A stretch of DNA of 64,000 nucleotides from Halarchaeum nitratireducens (GCF_014647155.1 NZ_BMOQ01000005.1:62001-126000), one strand, 5' to 3'. Numbered from the stretch's first letter, positions 31,793 through 40,424 are shown. The notes: a model not told the origin generated them from the sequence alone. Numbers and translations: made by a program.

Positions 31793-31804
31793 CTCGGGAC
31801 AGTG

Positions 31805-32476
31805 ATGCTGAGCGACGTGATGGAAGACTACCTGAAAGCGATCTACGTCCTCCAACGCGAAGGCGAGCCGCCGGTCCGGACGTCCGATCTCGCGGAGTAC
31901 CTCGGCGTGACGCCGCCGACGGTGACGAGCATGGTGGAGAAACTCGACGAGCGCGACCTCATCGTCCGCGAGAAGTACAAGGGCGTCGAGCTCAGCGAGG
32001 AGGGCGAAACGGTCGCGCTCGAAGTGCTACGCCACCATCGGCTCCTCGAATCCTACCTCGCCGAGCACCTCGACTACGACTGGAGCGAGGTCCACGAGGA
32101 GGCCGACGCGCTCGAACACCACATCAGTGAGGCGTTCGAACGCCGCGTCGCCGACGCACTCGGCGAACCCGCGGTCGACCCGCACGGCGATCCGATCCCC
32201 ACCGCGGAGCTCACGCCGCTCGCCGACGACGACACCGGGGTGCTCGCCGACGCCGAGGAAGGCGACACCGTCACCGTCGCGCGCGTCAGCGACCGCGACG
32301 ACGAACACCTCCGGTACCTCGCGGAGCGGGGCATCGAACCCGGTGCCGAACTCGACGTGGTCGCCATCGCGCCGATCGACATGGTGACGGTGCGCGTCGA
32401 CGGCCGAGACGTCCACCTACCGACGTCGATCGCGGCGAGTATTCGCGTCGAATCGACCGCGGAGGCGGCGGCGTAG
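31805..32476 (+). CDS. DtxR/MntR-family metal-dependent regulator
   Basis: A 223-aa regulator. N-terminal winged helix (about 1-60: Met-Glu-Asp-Tyr-Leu-Lys-Ala-Ile-Tyr, Val-Thr-Pro-Pro-Thr-Val-Thr-Ser-Met), metal-binding and dimerisation domain (about 65-140: His-His-Arg-Leu-Leu-Glu, Ala-Asp-x-Leu-Glu-His-His), and a C-terminal SH3-like FeoA domain (about 150-215). All parts of a full-length iron- or manganese-sensing repressor (SirR/Idr type) are present. ATG 31805 and an adjacent GTG 31802 are equivalent. A TTAGA palindrome upstream suggests self-control. Confidence 0.88.
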   Translation: MLSDVMEDYLKAIYVLQREGEPPVRTSDLAEYLGVTPPTVTSMVEKLDERDLIVREKYKGVELSEEGETVALEVLRHHRLLESYLAEHLDYDWSEVHEEADALEHHISEAFERRVADALGEPAVDPHGDPIPTAELTPLADDDTGVLADAEEGDTVTVARVSDRDDEHLRYLAERGIEPGAELDVVAIAPIDMVTVRVDGRDVHLPTSIAASIRVESTAEAAA

Positions 32477-32594
32477 CGCGCCGCGGACGCCGCACGCGTC
32501 GTCCGCGTTCGCGTCGCACGCCCCGCACATCTCACAGAGGACAGATCGATCGCCGTCCGACGGTTTTTTCGCACATCGCGTCCGCGTATGCGCC

Positions 32595-33215
32595 ATGTCC
32601 GGCCTCGTGTCGCTCGTCGCCGGGATCGCGCTCGGCCTCTCGCTCGCCGCGCCCCCCGGCCCGATGAACGCCCTCATCGCCCAGGAGTCGGTGGTGCGCG
32701 GGTGGCGTGCGGGGTTCCGCGCCGGGCTCGGCGCCATGACCGCGGACGCCTGTTTCTTCGCGCTCGCGTACGCCGGCGTCGTGGCCTTCATCAGACACGC
32801 GCCGACGCTCCAGGCCGCGATGAAGGCGGTCGGTGGCCTCCTCCTCTGCTACTTCGCGTACGGGGCGGTGAAGAGCGCGCGCGAGGGTGCCGCGGAGACC
32901 GAGTCGGGTGCGGGCTTCCGCAAGACGTTCCTCGCGGCGCTCACGAATCCGATGCAGATAATCTGGTGGCTGACCGCCGGCGTCGCACTCCTCGACCCCG
33001 GGACCGTGTCGGCCTTCGGCTACACCGTCGGCGTGACGAACGGCGCGCTCACCGTAATCGGGTTCTTCTGCGGGATCCTCCTCTGGATCACCGGGTTCCC
33101 GGCGCTGTTGCGCGTCGCGGGCGACGCGATCGACACGCTCGAACGCGTCGTCGGGTACGGGAGCGCCGTCGTGCTCTGCGCCTTCGGGCTGTGGTTCCTC
33201 TTCGACGCCGTCTAA
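32595..33215 (+). CDS. LysE-family exporter
   Basis: A 206-aa membrane protein with six predicted helices. The LysE hallmark Pro-Pro-Gly-Pro-Met-Asn-Ala (about 20-26) is present in helix 1, with Gly-x-x-x-Ala-Gly-Leu-Gly-Ala following and Asn-Pro-Met-Gln-Ile-Ile-Trp-Trp in the second half. The family exports amino acids or similar small molecules. ATG 32595 is taken. It overlaps the convergent HD gene by 4 bases. Substrate unknown. Confidence 0.85.
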   Translation: MSGLVSLVAGIALGLSLAAPPGPMNALIAQESVVRGWRAGFRAGLGAMTADACFFALAYAGVVAFIRHAPTLQAAMKAVGGLLLCYFAYGAVKSAREGAAETESGAGFRKTFLAALTNPMQIIWWLTAGVALLDPGTVSAFGYTVGVTNGALTVIGFFCGILLWITGFPALLRVAGDAIDTLERVVGYGSAVVLCAFGLWFLFDAV

Positions 33216-33904
33216 CGCTCCGTTTCGGGCTCGGCGTCCATCCGTGGGACTTCCGTGTCGAGCCACTCGCGGAACCACCGGACGCGCTTGAGTCGCTGGT
33301 GGGCGATCGACTCCGCGGCGTCGCTGTGGACGCGGTTTCGAGCCTCCTCACCGCGTTCGAGGACGCGCGTCACCATCTCCGCCGCGTCCATGTGCGTGCG
33401 CGCCTCGTACCCCATCCGGAGGAGCATCAGGGCGATCCCGTTCGCGCCGACCTTATCGAGCATGTCCGCCTCGACGAGACAGCGGCTCTCGAGGTCGAGC
33501 GATTCGAGGTCCCCGGTCTCCGAGTGCGACGCGACGGCGCGACAGACGCGATCAACGAACGATGGAGGGTACTCACCGTGCGTCTCGAGGTACTGGCGGG
33601 CGACGCGTGCGCCCTCCTCCGCGTGGACCTCCTGTTCGGCGTCGAGTTTGGCGATATCGTGGAAGAGCGCGGCGACGCGCACGACGTCGACGTCCGCGCC
33701 CTCGCGCTCCGCGATGGTGCTCGCCAGCTCGCGGACGTTGCAGATGTGGTTGAAGCGATACTCGGCGGAGTGCCACGGGTACCAGCGCATCCGGCCGCCG
33801 TCCTCCTCGTTCTCGACGCTCGCGCTGAGGTAGTCGTAGACGAAGGCCTCCATCGACGCGAGTTCGTCGGCGGTGAGCGCGGACTCCTTTATCTCGACAC
33901 CCAT
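33212..33904 (-). CDS. HD-domain phosphohydrolase
   Basis: A 230-aa HD-superfamily protein. Metal-binding residues are visible: His in Phe-Asn-His-Ile (about 53), His-Asp in Ala-Ala-Leu-Phe-His-Asp-Ile-Ala-Lys (about 82-83), His in Val-Ala-Ser-His-Ser (about 127), and Asp in Glu-Ala-Asp-Met-Leu-Asp-Lys (about 146-150). Such proteins hydrolyse phosphomonoesters or nucleotides; the substrate cannot be told. Unusually for a cytoplasmic enzyme the N-terminus has a Tyr/Trp-rich stretch. Its promoter region (33905-34011) is AT-rich and contains no gene. Confidence 0.82.
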   Translation of the reverse strand: MGVEIKESALTADELASMEAFVYDYLSASVENEEDGGRMRWYPWHSAEYRFNHICNVRELASTIAEREGADVDVVRVAALFHDIAKLDAEQEVHAEEGARVARQYLETHGEYPPSFVDRVCRAVASHSETGDLESLDLESRCLVEADMLDKVGANGIALMLLRMGYEARTHMDAAEMVTRVLERGEEARNRVHSDAAESIAHQRLKRVRWFREWLDTEVPRMDAEPETER

Positions 33905-34011
33905 CGCCTCACCTCCGGCGGGGGTTCGTGTCGCGTTGTCATTGTTACGTCAATAGACGCCTGTTTCGCTCTTTAGCCTTTTGCAGGCGCCGACGCCCGC
34001 ACGCGGGCGTC

Positions 34012-34338
34012 TCAGACGTCCGTCTCGGCGCGCACGCCGGGCTTGAGCGCGTCCTCGACCGCGGCCTCGCAGGTCAACATCGCCTCCGTTCGGTCGTCGC
34101 CCTCGACCGCGACGCTCTCGACGACGCGCCAGCCGTCGTCCTCGTGGACGACCCCCTTCACCCAGTCCGCGGCGGCGAGCACGAGCGACTCGGTGACGAC
34201 CACGGGTTCGTTGTCGTCGGCGCGCACCGCTTCCTCGCGCTCGACGGGAACGACGAGGTCGAAGGCGTCGGCGTCGTTCAGCGCGGCGACTTCGGTGGTC
34301 GTGAGCGGGCGATCCGGGAGCGAGGAGAGAGCGGACAT
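34012..34338 (-). CDS. hypothetical haloarchaeal protein, 108 aa
   Basis: A 108-aa acidic protein without membrane segments or cysteine motifs (one Cys). It starts Met-Ser-Ala-Leu-Ser-Ser-Leu-Pro-Asp-Arg-Pro-Leu-Thr and contains a strand-rich middle (Phe-Asp-Leu-Val-Val-Pro-Val, then Glu-Pro-Val-Val-Val-Thr-Glu), a Trp-Arg-Val-Val-Glu strand and a final helix. I do not recognise a characterised family. ATG 34338 is preferred to GTG 34344. Coding signature is clear. Confidence 0.65.
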   Translation of the reverse strand: MSALSSLPDRPLTTTEVAALNDADAFDLVVPVEREEAVRADDNEPVVVTESLVLAAADWVKGVVHEDDGWRVVESVAVEGDDRTEAMLTCEAAVEDALKPGVRAETDV

Positions 34339-34385
34339 GAACACGAGAAGGCGAGGCGTGCGCTAAACCGTTACGCTCGGGCGCC

Positions 34386-34514
34386 TCACTCGAGGGAGAG
34401 AGTCGGCGGCTCGCCGTTCCACCCGTAGGAGAGGACGACGAACGCGACTGCGAGGACGCCGGCGAGGGCGAATCCGGTACGGAGCAGTTTCCACGTGGCA
34501 CGAAATACGTGCAT
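34386..34514 (-). CDS. 42-aa single-span membrane protein
   Basis: A short protein: a basic N-terminus (His, Arg, Lys, Arg), one transmembrane helix (about 13-30) and a short polar tail. ATG 34514 fits a small haloarchaeal membrane peptide; the longer frame upstream is not coding-like. The 196 bases between its start and the tRNA-Gln (34515-34710) hold no convincing gene. Confidence 0.5.
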   Translation of the reverse strand: MHVFRATWKLLRTGFALAGVLAVAFVVLSYGWNGEPPTLSLE

Positions 34515-34710
34515 ATCCGAACGGAGAGACAGGAGCGTGATAACCGCCCCGGTTCGCGCGGCGGACGAGTCGGTGACGTCGTCACCGGCGCCTCCCTCAA
34601 CGTCTACGGGTGGGCGTGTCCACCGCGCCACTCTCGACGACGAACTGGGACCCGGGGGCGCCGAGATCTCGAAGATCGTCGACGCACCCGATTAGCGGTA
34701 GGTGTCTGAA

Positions 34711-34813
34711 TAGTCCCGGGCGGATTCGAACCGCCGTCAACGGCTTTCTTCCGTACCGGCCGGAACCGAATACGACCAAAGGCCGCTATGATTGGCCACT
34801 ACACCACGGGACT
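34711..34813 (-). tRNA. tRNA-Gln (UUG) with 30-nt intron
   Basis: Read on the minus strand, the acceptor stem AGTCCCG pairs with CGGGACT and the discriminator is A (34711). T-arm GGCGG-TTCGAAT-CCGCC is perfect. The anticodon TTG is at 34779-34777 within a loop that is interrupted after position 37 by an intron of about 30 nt (34746-34775). The anticodon stem (34782-34786 with 34740-34744) closes once the intron is removed. A tRNA-Gln intron at this place is also known in Haloferax; the archaeal splicing endonuclease would remove it through the bulge-helix-bulge fold. Mature length 73 nt. Confidence 0.92.
34746..34775 (-). other. tRNA-Gln intron
   Basis: A 30-nt insertion between anticodon-loop positions 37 and 38. 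It contains a GC-rich inverted repeat around CCGGCCGG that can form the internal helix of a bulge-helix-bulge splicing motif. Boundaries are inferred from the 7-nt loop rule and could shift by one base. Confidence 0.8.
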
Positions 34814-34847
34814 TCATGTCGGTAGTGGCTCGTGCACTACTAAGGAG

Positions 34848-35646
34848 TTACTCTTCGGACCGATATACCGCGAGATCGCCGCTCTCGACTCGGCGGTGAC
34901 ACGGCCGGTAGAGGGTGACGACGTTGTCGAGCGTGTGCGCGTCCGCCGGTGTATCGAAGTCGCGGGCCCGTTCCGTTCGATGTGGTGGACGTCGGGCTCC
35001 CGGCCGAGAGTCTCGACGCCGTCGCCACAGAGACAACACGCGTGGCCGTCGCGTTCGAGTGCCTCGCGCCGGATCGCCCACCGCCCGTCGCCGTAGCGAA
35101 GTGGGCCGCCCTCCCACTGGTGGTAGTCCTCACCGACGACGTTCTCCGACAACCACGACCCATAGCAGTCGAGGGTACAGAACGGCCCGCGCGTCGCCCC
35201 GTCCAACCGCGACGGCACGACGGACGGGGAGGTATCGCAGTACGTACACGCGGTGTCTACGCGCTCGCGTTCGGCCGGGTTCTCGGGCAACAACCCCTCG
35301 GCGGCCTCGACGCACGCCGAGCAGTAGACGCCGTCCTCGTCCGAGGGGTAGTAGTCGAACTCGTCGCCGCAGACGCGACACGTCGCGGCCTCCGTCGCGT
35401 CGCGGTAGTTGCCGTTGTACTCGCCGGCGTTCGGGTTGCAGTCGTCGCAGAGGTCCCGCTGCGACTCGGGGTCGTAGGACTCGACGCTACAGCCCTACAG
35501 GTCCGGTTCGGGAGCGGGTCACCGTGAACCTTCGTGTGATGCCGACGGACGCCGCGCTCCGTGGCGAGCGTGTCGCCGCACGTCGGACAGTCGATGGGGG
35601 AGTGGACGGAGACGCGTCGTATAGCGATCGTCTCCGCAGCCCTCAA
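34848..35646 (-). pseudogene. frameshifted HNH endonuclease
   Basis: Three consecutive frames together spell a haloarchaeal zinc-finger HNH nuclease. Frame one holds Cys-Pro-Thr-Cys-Gly...His-His-Thr-Lys-Val-His (about 35595-35530). Near 35489-35499, inside the next Cys-x-x-Cys, one base is missing; frame two continues with Cys-Asp-Asp-Cys, Cys-Arg-Val-Cys, Cys-Ser-Ala-Cys, Cys-Thr-Tyr-Cys and the HNH start Glu-Pro-Asp-Val-His-His-Ile. A second shift near 34960-34972 moves Asp-Asn-Val-Val-Thr-Leu-Tyr-Arg-x-Cys-His into a third frame. With the catalytic core split, it should be inactive. It lies 34 bases from the tRNA-Gln gene and touches the regulator gene upstream. No ATG start remains. Confidence 0.85.
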
Positions 35647-36095
35647 TCACCGGCACCCGCACCCGCGCCGGCCTCACCGAGCTGTTCGACGAGGTGCGAA
35701 CAGGCGTCGGCCTCCGCGTCGAAGCAGTCCGGGCAGTCCGGTTCGCGGTCGATGATCATGTCGAGGCGGTCGGCGACGGTTTCGTCGATGACGGCCTCGA
35801 GTTGGCCGGCCTCGTCCCGGTACTCCTCGACGTCGAGGACGTTCGCGAGGAAGCGTTCGAGGACGCAGTACGTGGCGAGCGCGTCGCGCGCGCGCTCCTC
35901 GCCGGCGTCGGTGAGGGTCGCGCCCTTGTACTTCTCGTGGACGAGCAGGTCCTGATCGGCGAGTTTCCCCACCATCTCGTTGGCGGATGCGGGGCTGACA
36001 CCGAGGCGATCGGCGAGCGCGCCCGTGGAGGCCGGGCCGTCCTCGATCTGTTGCACGAGGAAGACCGCCTTCAGGTACTGATCGGCGGTGTTCAC
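35643..36095 (-). CDS. DtxR-like metal-responsive regulator, short form
   Basis: A 150-aa protein from GTG 36095: Asn-Thr-Ala-Asp-Gln-Tyr-Leu-Lys-Ala-Val-Phe-Leu-Val, then a winged helix (Val-Ser-Pro-Ala-Ser-Ala-Asn-Glu-Met-Val) and wing (His-Glu-Lys-Tyr-Lys-Gly-Ala-Thr-Leu-Thr) like DtxR proteins, followed by the dimerisation helices. It lacks the C-terminal FeoA domain of the 31.8-kb paralogue. It ends instead with a Cys-rich segment (Cys-Pro-Asp-Cys...Cys-Ser-His, about 119-132) that could bind metal. It is 28 bases downstream of a ferritin-like gene and near sufCBD, suggesting control of iron homeostasis. Confidence 0.78.
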   Translation of the reverse strand: MNTADQYLKAVFLVQQIEDGPASTGALADRLGVSPASANEMVGKLADQDLLVHEKYKGATLTDAGEERARDALATYCVLERFLANVLDVEEYRDEAGQLEAVIDETVADRLDMIIDREPDCPDCFDAEADACSHLVEQLGEAGAGAGAGD

Positions 36096-36123
36096 GATGC
36101 GTCCTCCGTCGTCGTGTAGCGTG

Positions 36124-36615
36124 TCATGTGCGTGACTCCATGAGTTCGGCGACTGCCTCGGCACCCTCGGCCTCCGTCTCGCGGATGTCCCGCAGGGTCG
36201 AGAGCAGCGATTCACGGTCGATACTGAACGAGGTCTCGCTCCGCTCGATGGCCTCGATGAGGTCGTCGTAGAACTTGTACGCGGTCTCCTCGCCGTTCAG
36301 CTGGTCGTAGAGGATCCCGTCGAAGTCCTCGGGCCCGGTCTGTGCGTACTGCTCGCGGACGAGCGGCGTGATGTCGATCGCCGCGTCCTCGTCTATGTCG
36401 AGTCGGTCGACGATGGCCTTGAGGCGTTCGCGGTGGTCGGCGGACTCCTCACGGGCTTCTCGGAGGAGTTCCTCGATGCGCTCGTCGCGTTCGTCGTCCG
36501 GGAGACGCTGGTAGTGCTCGTACGCGCGGGCCTCCACGACCTCCTCCAGCACGATGCCGATCTGGAGGAGACGGGCGAGCTGACCGTCGGAGTCGACCTG
36601 TGACGCGACGCTCAC
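36124..36615 (-). CDS. ferritin-like / rubrerythrin-type protein
   Basis: A 163-aa all-helical protein with a ferritin-like four-helix pattern: Glu-Glu-Val-Val-Glu-Ala-Arg-Ala-Tyr-Glu-His-Tyr (about 24-35), Glu-Glu-Ser-Ala-Asp-His-Arg-Glu (about 55-62), and Glu-Glu-Thr-Ala-Tyr-Lys-Phe-Tyr (about 107-114), then a last helix rich in Glu. The Glu and His residues could form a di-iron site; a Cys rubredoxin domain is absent. It may store or detoxify iron. Same strand and probably same transcript as the DtxR-like gene downstream. Confidence 0.78.
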   Translation of the reverse strand: MSVASQVDSDGQLARLLQIGIVLEEVVEARAYEHYQRLPDDERDERIEELLREAREESADHRERLKAIVDRLDIDEDAAIDITPLVREQYAQTGPEDFDGILYDQLNGEETAYKFYDDLIEAIERSETSFSIDRESLLSTLRDIRETEAEGAEAVAELMESRT

Positions 36616-36736
36616 GGTCCCTCCCCGCGTCGTGCTCTCGGTCGCATACCCCCCGCTATGTGGAGCGAGTACCTAAGCGCTTTCACCGAGGACGACGCGA
36701 AACGCGGTCGAAAAACGGGGGCGAGCGGAACGCGCG

Positions 36737-37960
36737 TTAGTGGAGGCGTTCGTGGATCCGCTCTTCGAGGTCCTCGCGGAGCTCGTCGACCTCGACCTCT
36801 TCGAGGACGGGAACGAAGAAGCCCTCGACGAGCATGTTCTTCGCGGCCTGCTCGGGGATGGCGCGCCCCTCCATGTAGAAGAGGTCCTCCTGGTCGATCT
36901 GGCCGACCGTCGCGGAGTGGCTCGCCTCGGTGTCGTGGTTGTTGATGATGAGCTTCGGCGAGGCGTCGGCCTCGGACTCGTCACTGAGCATCAGCGTGTT
37001 CTCGCGCTGGTAGCTCGAGGTGTCCCACGCGTCGCGACCGACGTCCTGCACGCCCTCGTAGACGCTCCGGGCCTCGTCGTCGATGACGCCGCGCGTCACC
37101 AGGTCCGCCGTCGTGTGCTCGGCACGGTGCCAGACCTTCGAGTCGAGGTCGAAGTGCTGGTCCTCGTGGCCGAAGAACGCGCCGACGATCTTCGTCTCCG
37201 AGGACTCGCCCTCGAGCAGGGTCGAGACGCCGGTCTTCGTGAGCTGAGAGCCGATGTTGCCCTCGATCCAGTTCAGCGTCGCGTACGTGTCGGTGACGCC
37301 GCGCTTCAGCGTGTAGTTGTACGTGGACTGATCGAAGTCCTGGAGCGAGCCGTACTGGACGTAGGCGTTCTCGCCGACCGCGGCTTCGACGATGCCGGAG
37401 TAGTAGCGCTCCTCGGTGGCGGCGTCCGCTCCGGTGTCCTGACGCTCCAGGATCGTGACGGAGGCGTTCTGGTCGGTGACGACGAGCGTGTAGTTGAACA
37501 GGGACGTCCCGTTCATCGTCGTCCGGATCTTCACGTCCTCGGCGTCGACGTTCGAGGGGACGTAGATGACCGTCCCGGTCGTGAAGAGCGCGGTGGAGAG
37601 CGCGGTGAGGCGGTTCTCCTCGGGGTCGACGACGCTCCCGAAGTGCTCCTTGACGAGCGCTTCGAGGTCCGCGTCGTTCAGCGCCTCGTGGAACGGCACC
37701 ACGGTCGCCTGATCGTCCGCGACCCAGTCCTTCTCCTCGGTCTGATCGAACGGCTCGACGAGTGCCTCGAAGTCGAGGTCCGCGAGGTTCGTCCACGTCC
37801 GGCCCGGCGTCTGGATGACGTCCGGGTAGTCGAGGTCGGAGAGGGCTTCCAAGGCGTCGAGGCGCTTCGCGCGGAGCCACTTCGGCTCGTTGCGCTCCTC
37901 GGCGATCCGCTCGACCGTCTCCACGTCGATGCCGGCGTGGAACCGTGTTGCTCCGCTCAT
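36737..37960 (-). CDS. sufD: Fe-S cluster assembly protein SufD
   Basis: A 407-aa protein of the SufB/SufD family, with a helical N-terminal part (Asn-Glu-Pro-Lys-Trp-Leu-Arg-Ala-Lys-Arg-Leu) and a right-handed beta-helix core. C-terminal landmarks include Ser-Lys-Val-Trp-His, Thr-Ser-Ser-Tyr-Gln, Ser-Pro-Lys-Leu-Ile-Ile-Asn-Asn-His-Asp-Thr-Glu-Ala-Ser-His and Phe-Tyr-Met-Glu-Gly-Arg-Ala. SufD forms the SufBC2D scaffold that builds Fe-S clusters in the cytoplasm. It follows sufB after one base, as third gene of sufCBD. Confidence 0.92.
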   Translation of the reverse strand: MSGATRFHAGIDVETVERIAEERNEPKWLRAKRLDALEALSDLDYPDVIQTPGRTWTNLADLDFEALVEPFDQTEEKDWVADDQATVVPFHEALNDADLEALVKEHFGSVVDPEENRLTALSTALFTTGTVIYVPSNVDAEDVKIRTTMNGTSLFNYTLVVTDQNASVTILERQDTGADAATEERYYSGIVEAAVGENAYVQYGSLQDFDQSTYNYTLKRGVTDTYATLNWIEGNIGSQLTKTGVSTLLEGESSETKIVGAFFGHEDQHFDLDSKVWHRAEHTTADLVTRGVIDDEARSVYEGVQDVGRDAWDTSSYQRENTLMLSDESEADASPKLIINNHDTEASHSATVGQIDQEDLFYMEGRAIPEQAAKNMLVEGFFVPVLEEVEVDELREDLEERIHERLH

Positions 37961-37961
37961 G

Positions 37962-39389
37962 CTACCCGAGGCTCCCCTCCATCTCGAGCTCGATGAGGCG
38001 GTTGAGCTCGACGGCGTACTCGATGGGCAGTTCCTCCGTGATCGGCTCGATGAAGCCGGCGACGATCATCTGCTTCGCGTCGTCGTCGTCGAGCCCACGG
38101 CTCTGGAGGTAGAAGACGTCCTCGTCGCCGATCTTCCCGACCGTCGCCTCGTGGGCGACGTCGACCTTGGACTCGTTGATCTCCATGTACGGCATGGTGT
38201 CGCTGGTCGACTCGTTGTCGAACATCAGCGCGTCACACTCGACGGACGTCGAGGAGTCCTCGGCGCCGTCCGCGATGTGGACGAGGCCGCGGTAGTTCGT
38301 GCGGCCGCCGTCCTTGCTGATGGACTTGGACTCGATGGTGGACTTCGTGTCGGGCGCGTTGTGGTAGACCTTCGCGCCGGTGTCGATGTCCTGGCCCTCG
38401 CCCGCGAAGGCGATGGTGATGTGGTTGTCCGTCGCGCCACGCCCCTTCAGGATCGAACAGGGGTAGAGCATCGTGGCCTTCGAGCCCATACTGCCCGAGA
38501 CCCACTCCATCGTGCCGTTCTCCTCGACGATGGCGCGCTTCGTGTTGAGGTTGAACGTGTTCTTCGACCAGTTCTGCACGGTCGAGTACTGCACGTGGGC
38601 GTCCTCCTTCACGAAGACCTCGACGCCACCGGAGTGGAGGTTGTGCGTGCCGTACTTCGGCGCGCTACAGCCCTCGATGTAGTGGACCTCGGAGCCCTCC
38701 TCGGCGATGATGAGCGTGTGCTCGAACTGACCCATCCCCTCCGAGTTCATCCGGAAGTAGGCCTGCACGGGCATCTCGACCGTGACGTCCTCGGGGATGT
38801 AGACGAACGAGCCGCCGCTCCAGACCGCGCCGTGGAGCGCCGCGAACTTGTTGTCGCTGGCGGGGACGCACTTCGTCATGAAGTGCTGCTTGACGAGCTC
38901 CTCGTGCTCCTGGACGGCCTCGTCCATGTTGCAGAAGACGACGCCCTTCTCCTCCCAGCGCTCCTGCATGTTCTGGTAGACGACCTCGGACTCGTACTGC
39001 GCGCCGACGCCGCTGAGCGCCTCGCGCTCGGCCTCCGGGATACCGAGCTTCTCGAAGGTGTCCTGAATCTCGTCCGGGAGGTCCTCCCAGTTCTCCGCGC
39101 CGCCGCGCGTCTCGACGTCGGGGCGGATGTACGGGACGATCTCCTCGACGTCGAGCTCGGAGAGGTCGGGCTGGCCCGGCCAATCCGTCGGCATCGGCAT
39201 CTTCTTGTACTGCTTGAGCGCGCGGAGGCGGCGTTCGAGCATCCAGTCGGGTTCGTCCTTGTCCTCGGAGATGAGTCGGATCGTCTCCTCGGTCAGTCCC
39301 TTCTCGGACTGGAAGGCCGAATGCTGCTCCTTCTTGAACTCGAAGCGCGCCTCGGTGTCGGTCTCTTGTAGGTTCTCTTCTGAACTCAT
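37962..39389 (-). CDS. sufB: Fe-S cluster assembly protein SufB
   Basis: A 475-aa protein with SufB landmarks: Glu-Pro-Asp-Trp-Met-Leu-Glu-Arg-Arg-Leu-Arg-Ala-Leu near the start, His-Tyr-Ile-Glu-Gly-Cys-Ser-Ala-Pro in the core (the conserved Cys thought to take part in cluster assembly), Asn-Trp-Ser-Lys-Asn-Thr-Phe-Asn-Leu-Asn-Thr-Lys, and Cys-Asp-Ala-Leu-Met-Phe-Asp. Length is typical. It lies 9 bases after sufC and is the central scaffold subunit. Confidence 0.95.
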   Translation of the reverse strand: MSSEENLQETDTEARFEFKKEQHSAFQSEKGLTEETIRLISEDKDEPDWMLERRLRALKQYKKMPMPTDWPGQPDLSELDVEEIVPYIRPDVETRGGAENWEDLPDEIQDTFEKLGIPEAEREALSGVGAQYESEVVYQNMQERWEEKGVVFCNMDEAVQEHEELVKQHFMTKCVPASDNKFAALHGAVWSGGSFVYIPEDVTVEMPVQAYFRMNSEGMGQFEHTLIIAEEGSEVHYIEGCSAPKYGTHNLHSGGVEVFVKEDAHVQYSTVQNWSKNTFNLNTKRAIVEENGTMEWVSGSMGSKATMLYPCSILKGRGATDNHITIAFAGEGQDIDTGAKVYHNAPDTKSTIESKSISKDGGRTNYRGLVHIADGAEDSSTSVECDALMFDNESTSDTMPYMEINESKVDVAHEATVGKIGDEDVFYLQSRGLDDDDAKQMIVAGFIEPITEELPIEYAVELNRLIELEMEGSLG

Positions 39390-39398
39390 GATTGTATC

Positions 39399-40313
39399 TT
39401 AAGCCGCGTTGTAGACCTGCTCGCGCACCCAGTCGTACCCCTTGTCCTCGAGCTTCTCGGCGAGCTCCGGACCGCCCTCCATGGCGATCTCGCCGTCGAG
39501 CATGATGTGGACGGTGTCGGGTTCGACGTAGTCGAGGATGCGCTGGTAGTGCGTGATCTGCAGGACGCCGGTGCCCTGCTCGTCGCGGAGGGCGTTGATG
39601 CCGTCCGCGACGTCCTGGAGGCGATCGATGTCGAGACCGCTGTCGATCTCGTCGAGCACCGCGATGGTGGGTTCGAGGATGGCCGCCTGCAGGACCTCGT
39701 TCTGCTTCTTCTCGCCGCCGGAGAAGCCGGCGTTGAGATAGCGCTGCGCGAACTTCGCGTCCATGTCGAGGAGCTCCATCTTCTCCGAGAGGAGCTGCTG
39801 GAACTCGGCGACGCCGACTTCGCCCTCGTCCGCGGGGCCCTCCATCGGGGAGGTCTCGTAACCGGCGTCCGCCTCGTCGTCCTCGTCCTCGTCTTCGTCC
39901 TCGCCGAAGAGGAGTTCGTCTCGCTCCTCCAGCTTCGCGTTGAGTGCCGTGCGGAGGAAGTTCGTCATCGTGACACCCTCGATCTCCGCCGGATACTGGA
40001 AGGCGAGGAAGACGCCGAGCGCGGCGCGCTCGTTCGGTTCCAGTTCGAGGAGGTCCCAAGTGCGTGCGCTCTCGGGGATCTCGTCGATCCCGTCGAAGTC
40101 GTCCGCCTCGAGGTGGAGGAGGATATCGCCCTCGGTCACGTCGTAGGCCGGGTGGCCCGCGATGACCTTCGACGTGGTGGACTTCCCGCTGCCGTTGGGG
40201 CCCATAAGGGCGTGAATCTCGCCGGACTTGACCTCCAGGTCGACGCCGTGAAGGATCTGTTCGTCCCCCTCGGCGACTTCCGCGTGAACGTTCTTAAGCT
40301 CGATCGTGGCCAT
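39399..40313 (-). CDS. sufC: Fe-S cluster assembly ATPase SufC
   Basis: A 304-aa ABC-type ATPase: Walker A GPNGSGKST (about 38-46), the Suf-type signature Phe-Ser-Gly-Gly-Glu-Lys-Lys-Gln-Asn-Glu (about 213-222), Walker B Ile-Ala-Val-Leu-Asp-Glu-Ile-Asp-Ser-Gly-Leu-Asp, and His switch Ile-Thr-His-Tyr. Compared with bacterial SufC it has a long acidic insertion (about 138-165, Glu/Asp run), common in halophiles. First gene of the operon; a TTAAT TATA-like element at about 40349-40354 lies upstream. It powers conformational change of SufBD. Confidence 0.95.
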   Translation of the reverse strand: MATIELKNVHAEVAEGDEQILHGVDLEVKSGEIHALMGPNGSGKSTTSKVIAGHPAYDVTEGDILLHLEADDFDGIDEIPESARTWDLLELEPNERAALGVFLAFQYPAEIEGVTMTNFLRTALNAKLEERDELLFGEDEDEDEDDEADAGYETSPMEGPADEGEVGVAEFQQLLSEKMELLDMDAKFAQRYLNAGFSGGEKKQNEVLQAAILEPTIAVLDEIDSGLDIDRLQDVADGINALRDEQGTGVLQITHYQRILDYVEPDTVHIMLDGEIAMEGGPELAEKLEDKGYDWVREQVYNAA

Positions 40314-40424
40314 TGGTTGGGTCGTTCGTATGAACGCCCGCGCGCGGGATTAACGTTTCGGAACCTACCCCCTCTAGTTCTCTGAGTGAAAAACGATTTT
40401 TCGATTGTAGAAAGGCGCGCCGGA

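Noticed and set aside
34495-34695. 66-codon plus-strand ORF between tRNA-Gln and the 42-aa gene
   Set aside because: No promoter, no recognisable domain and no codon bias; treated as intergenic.
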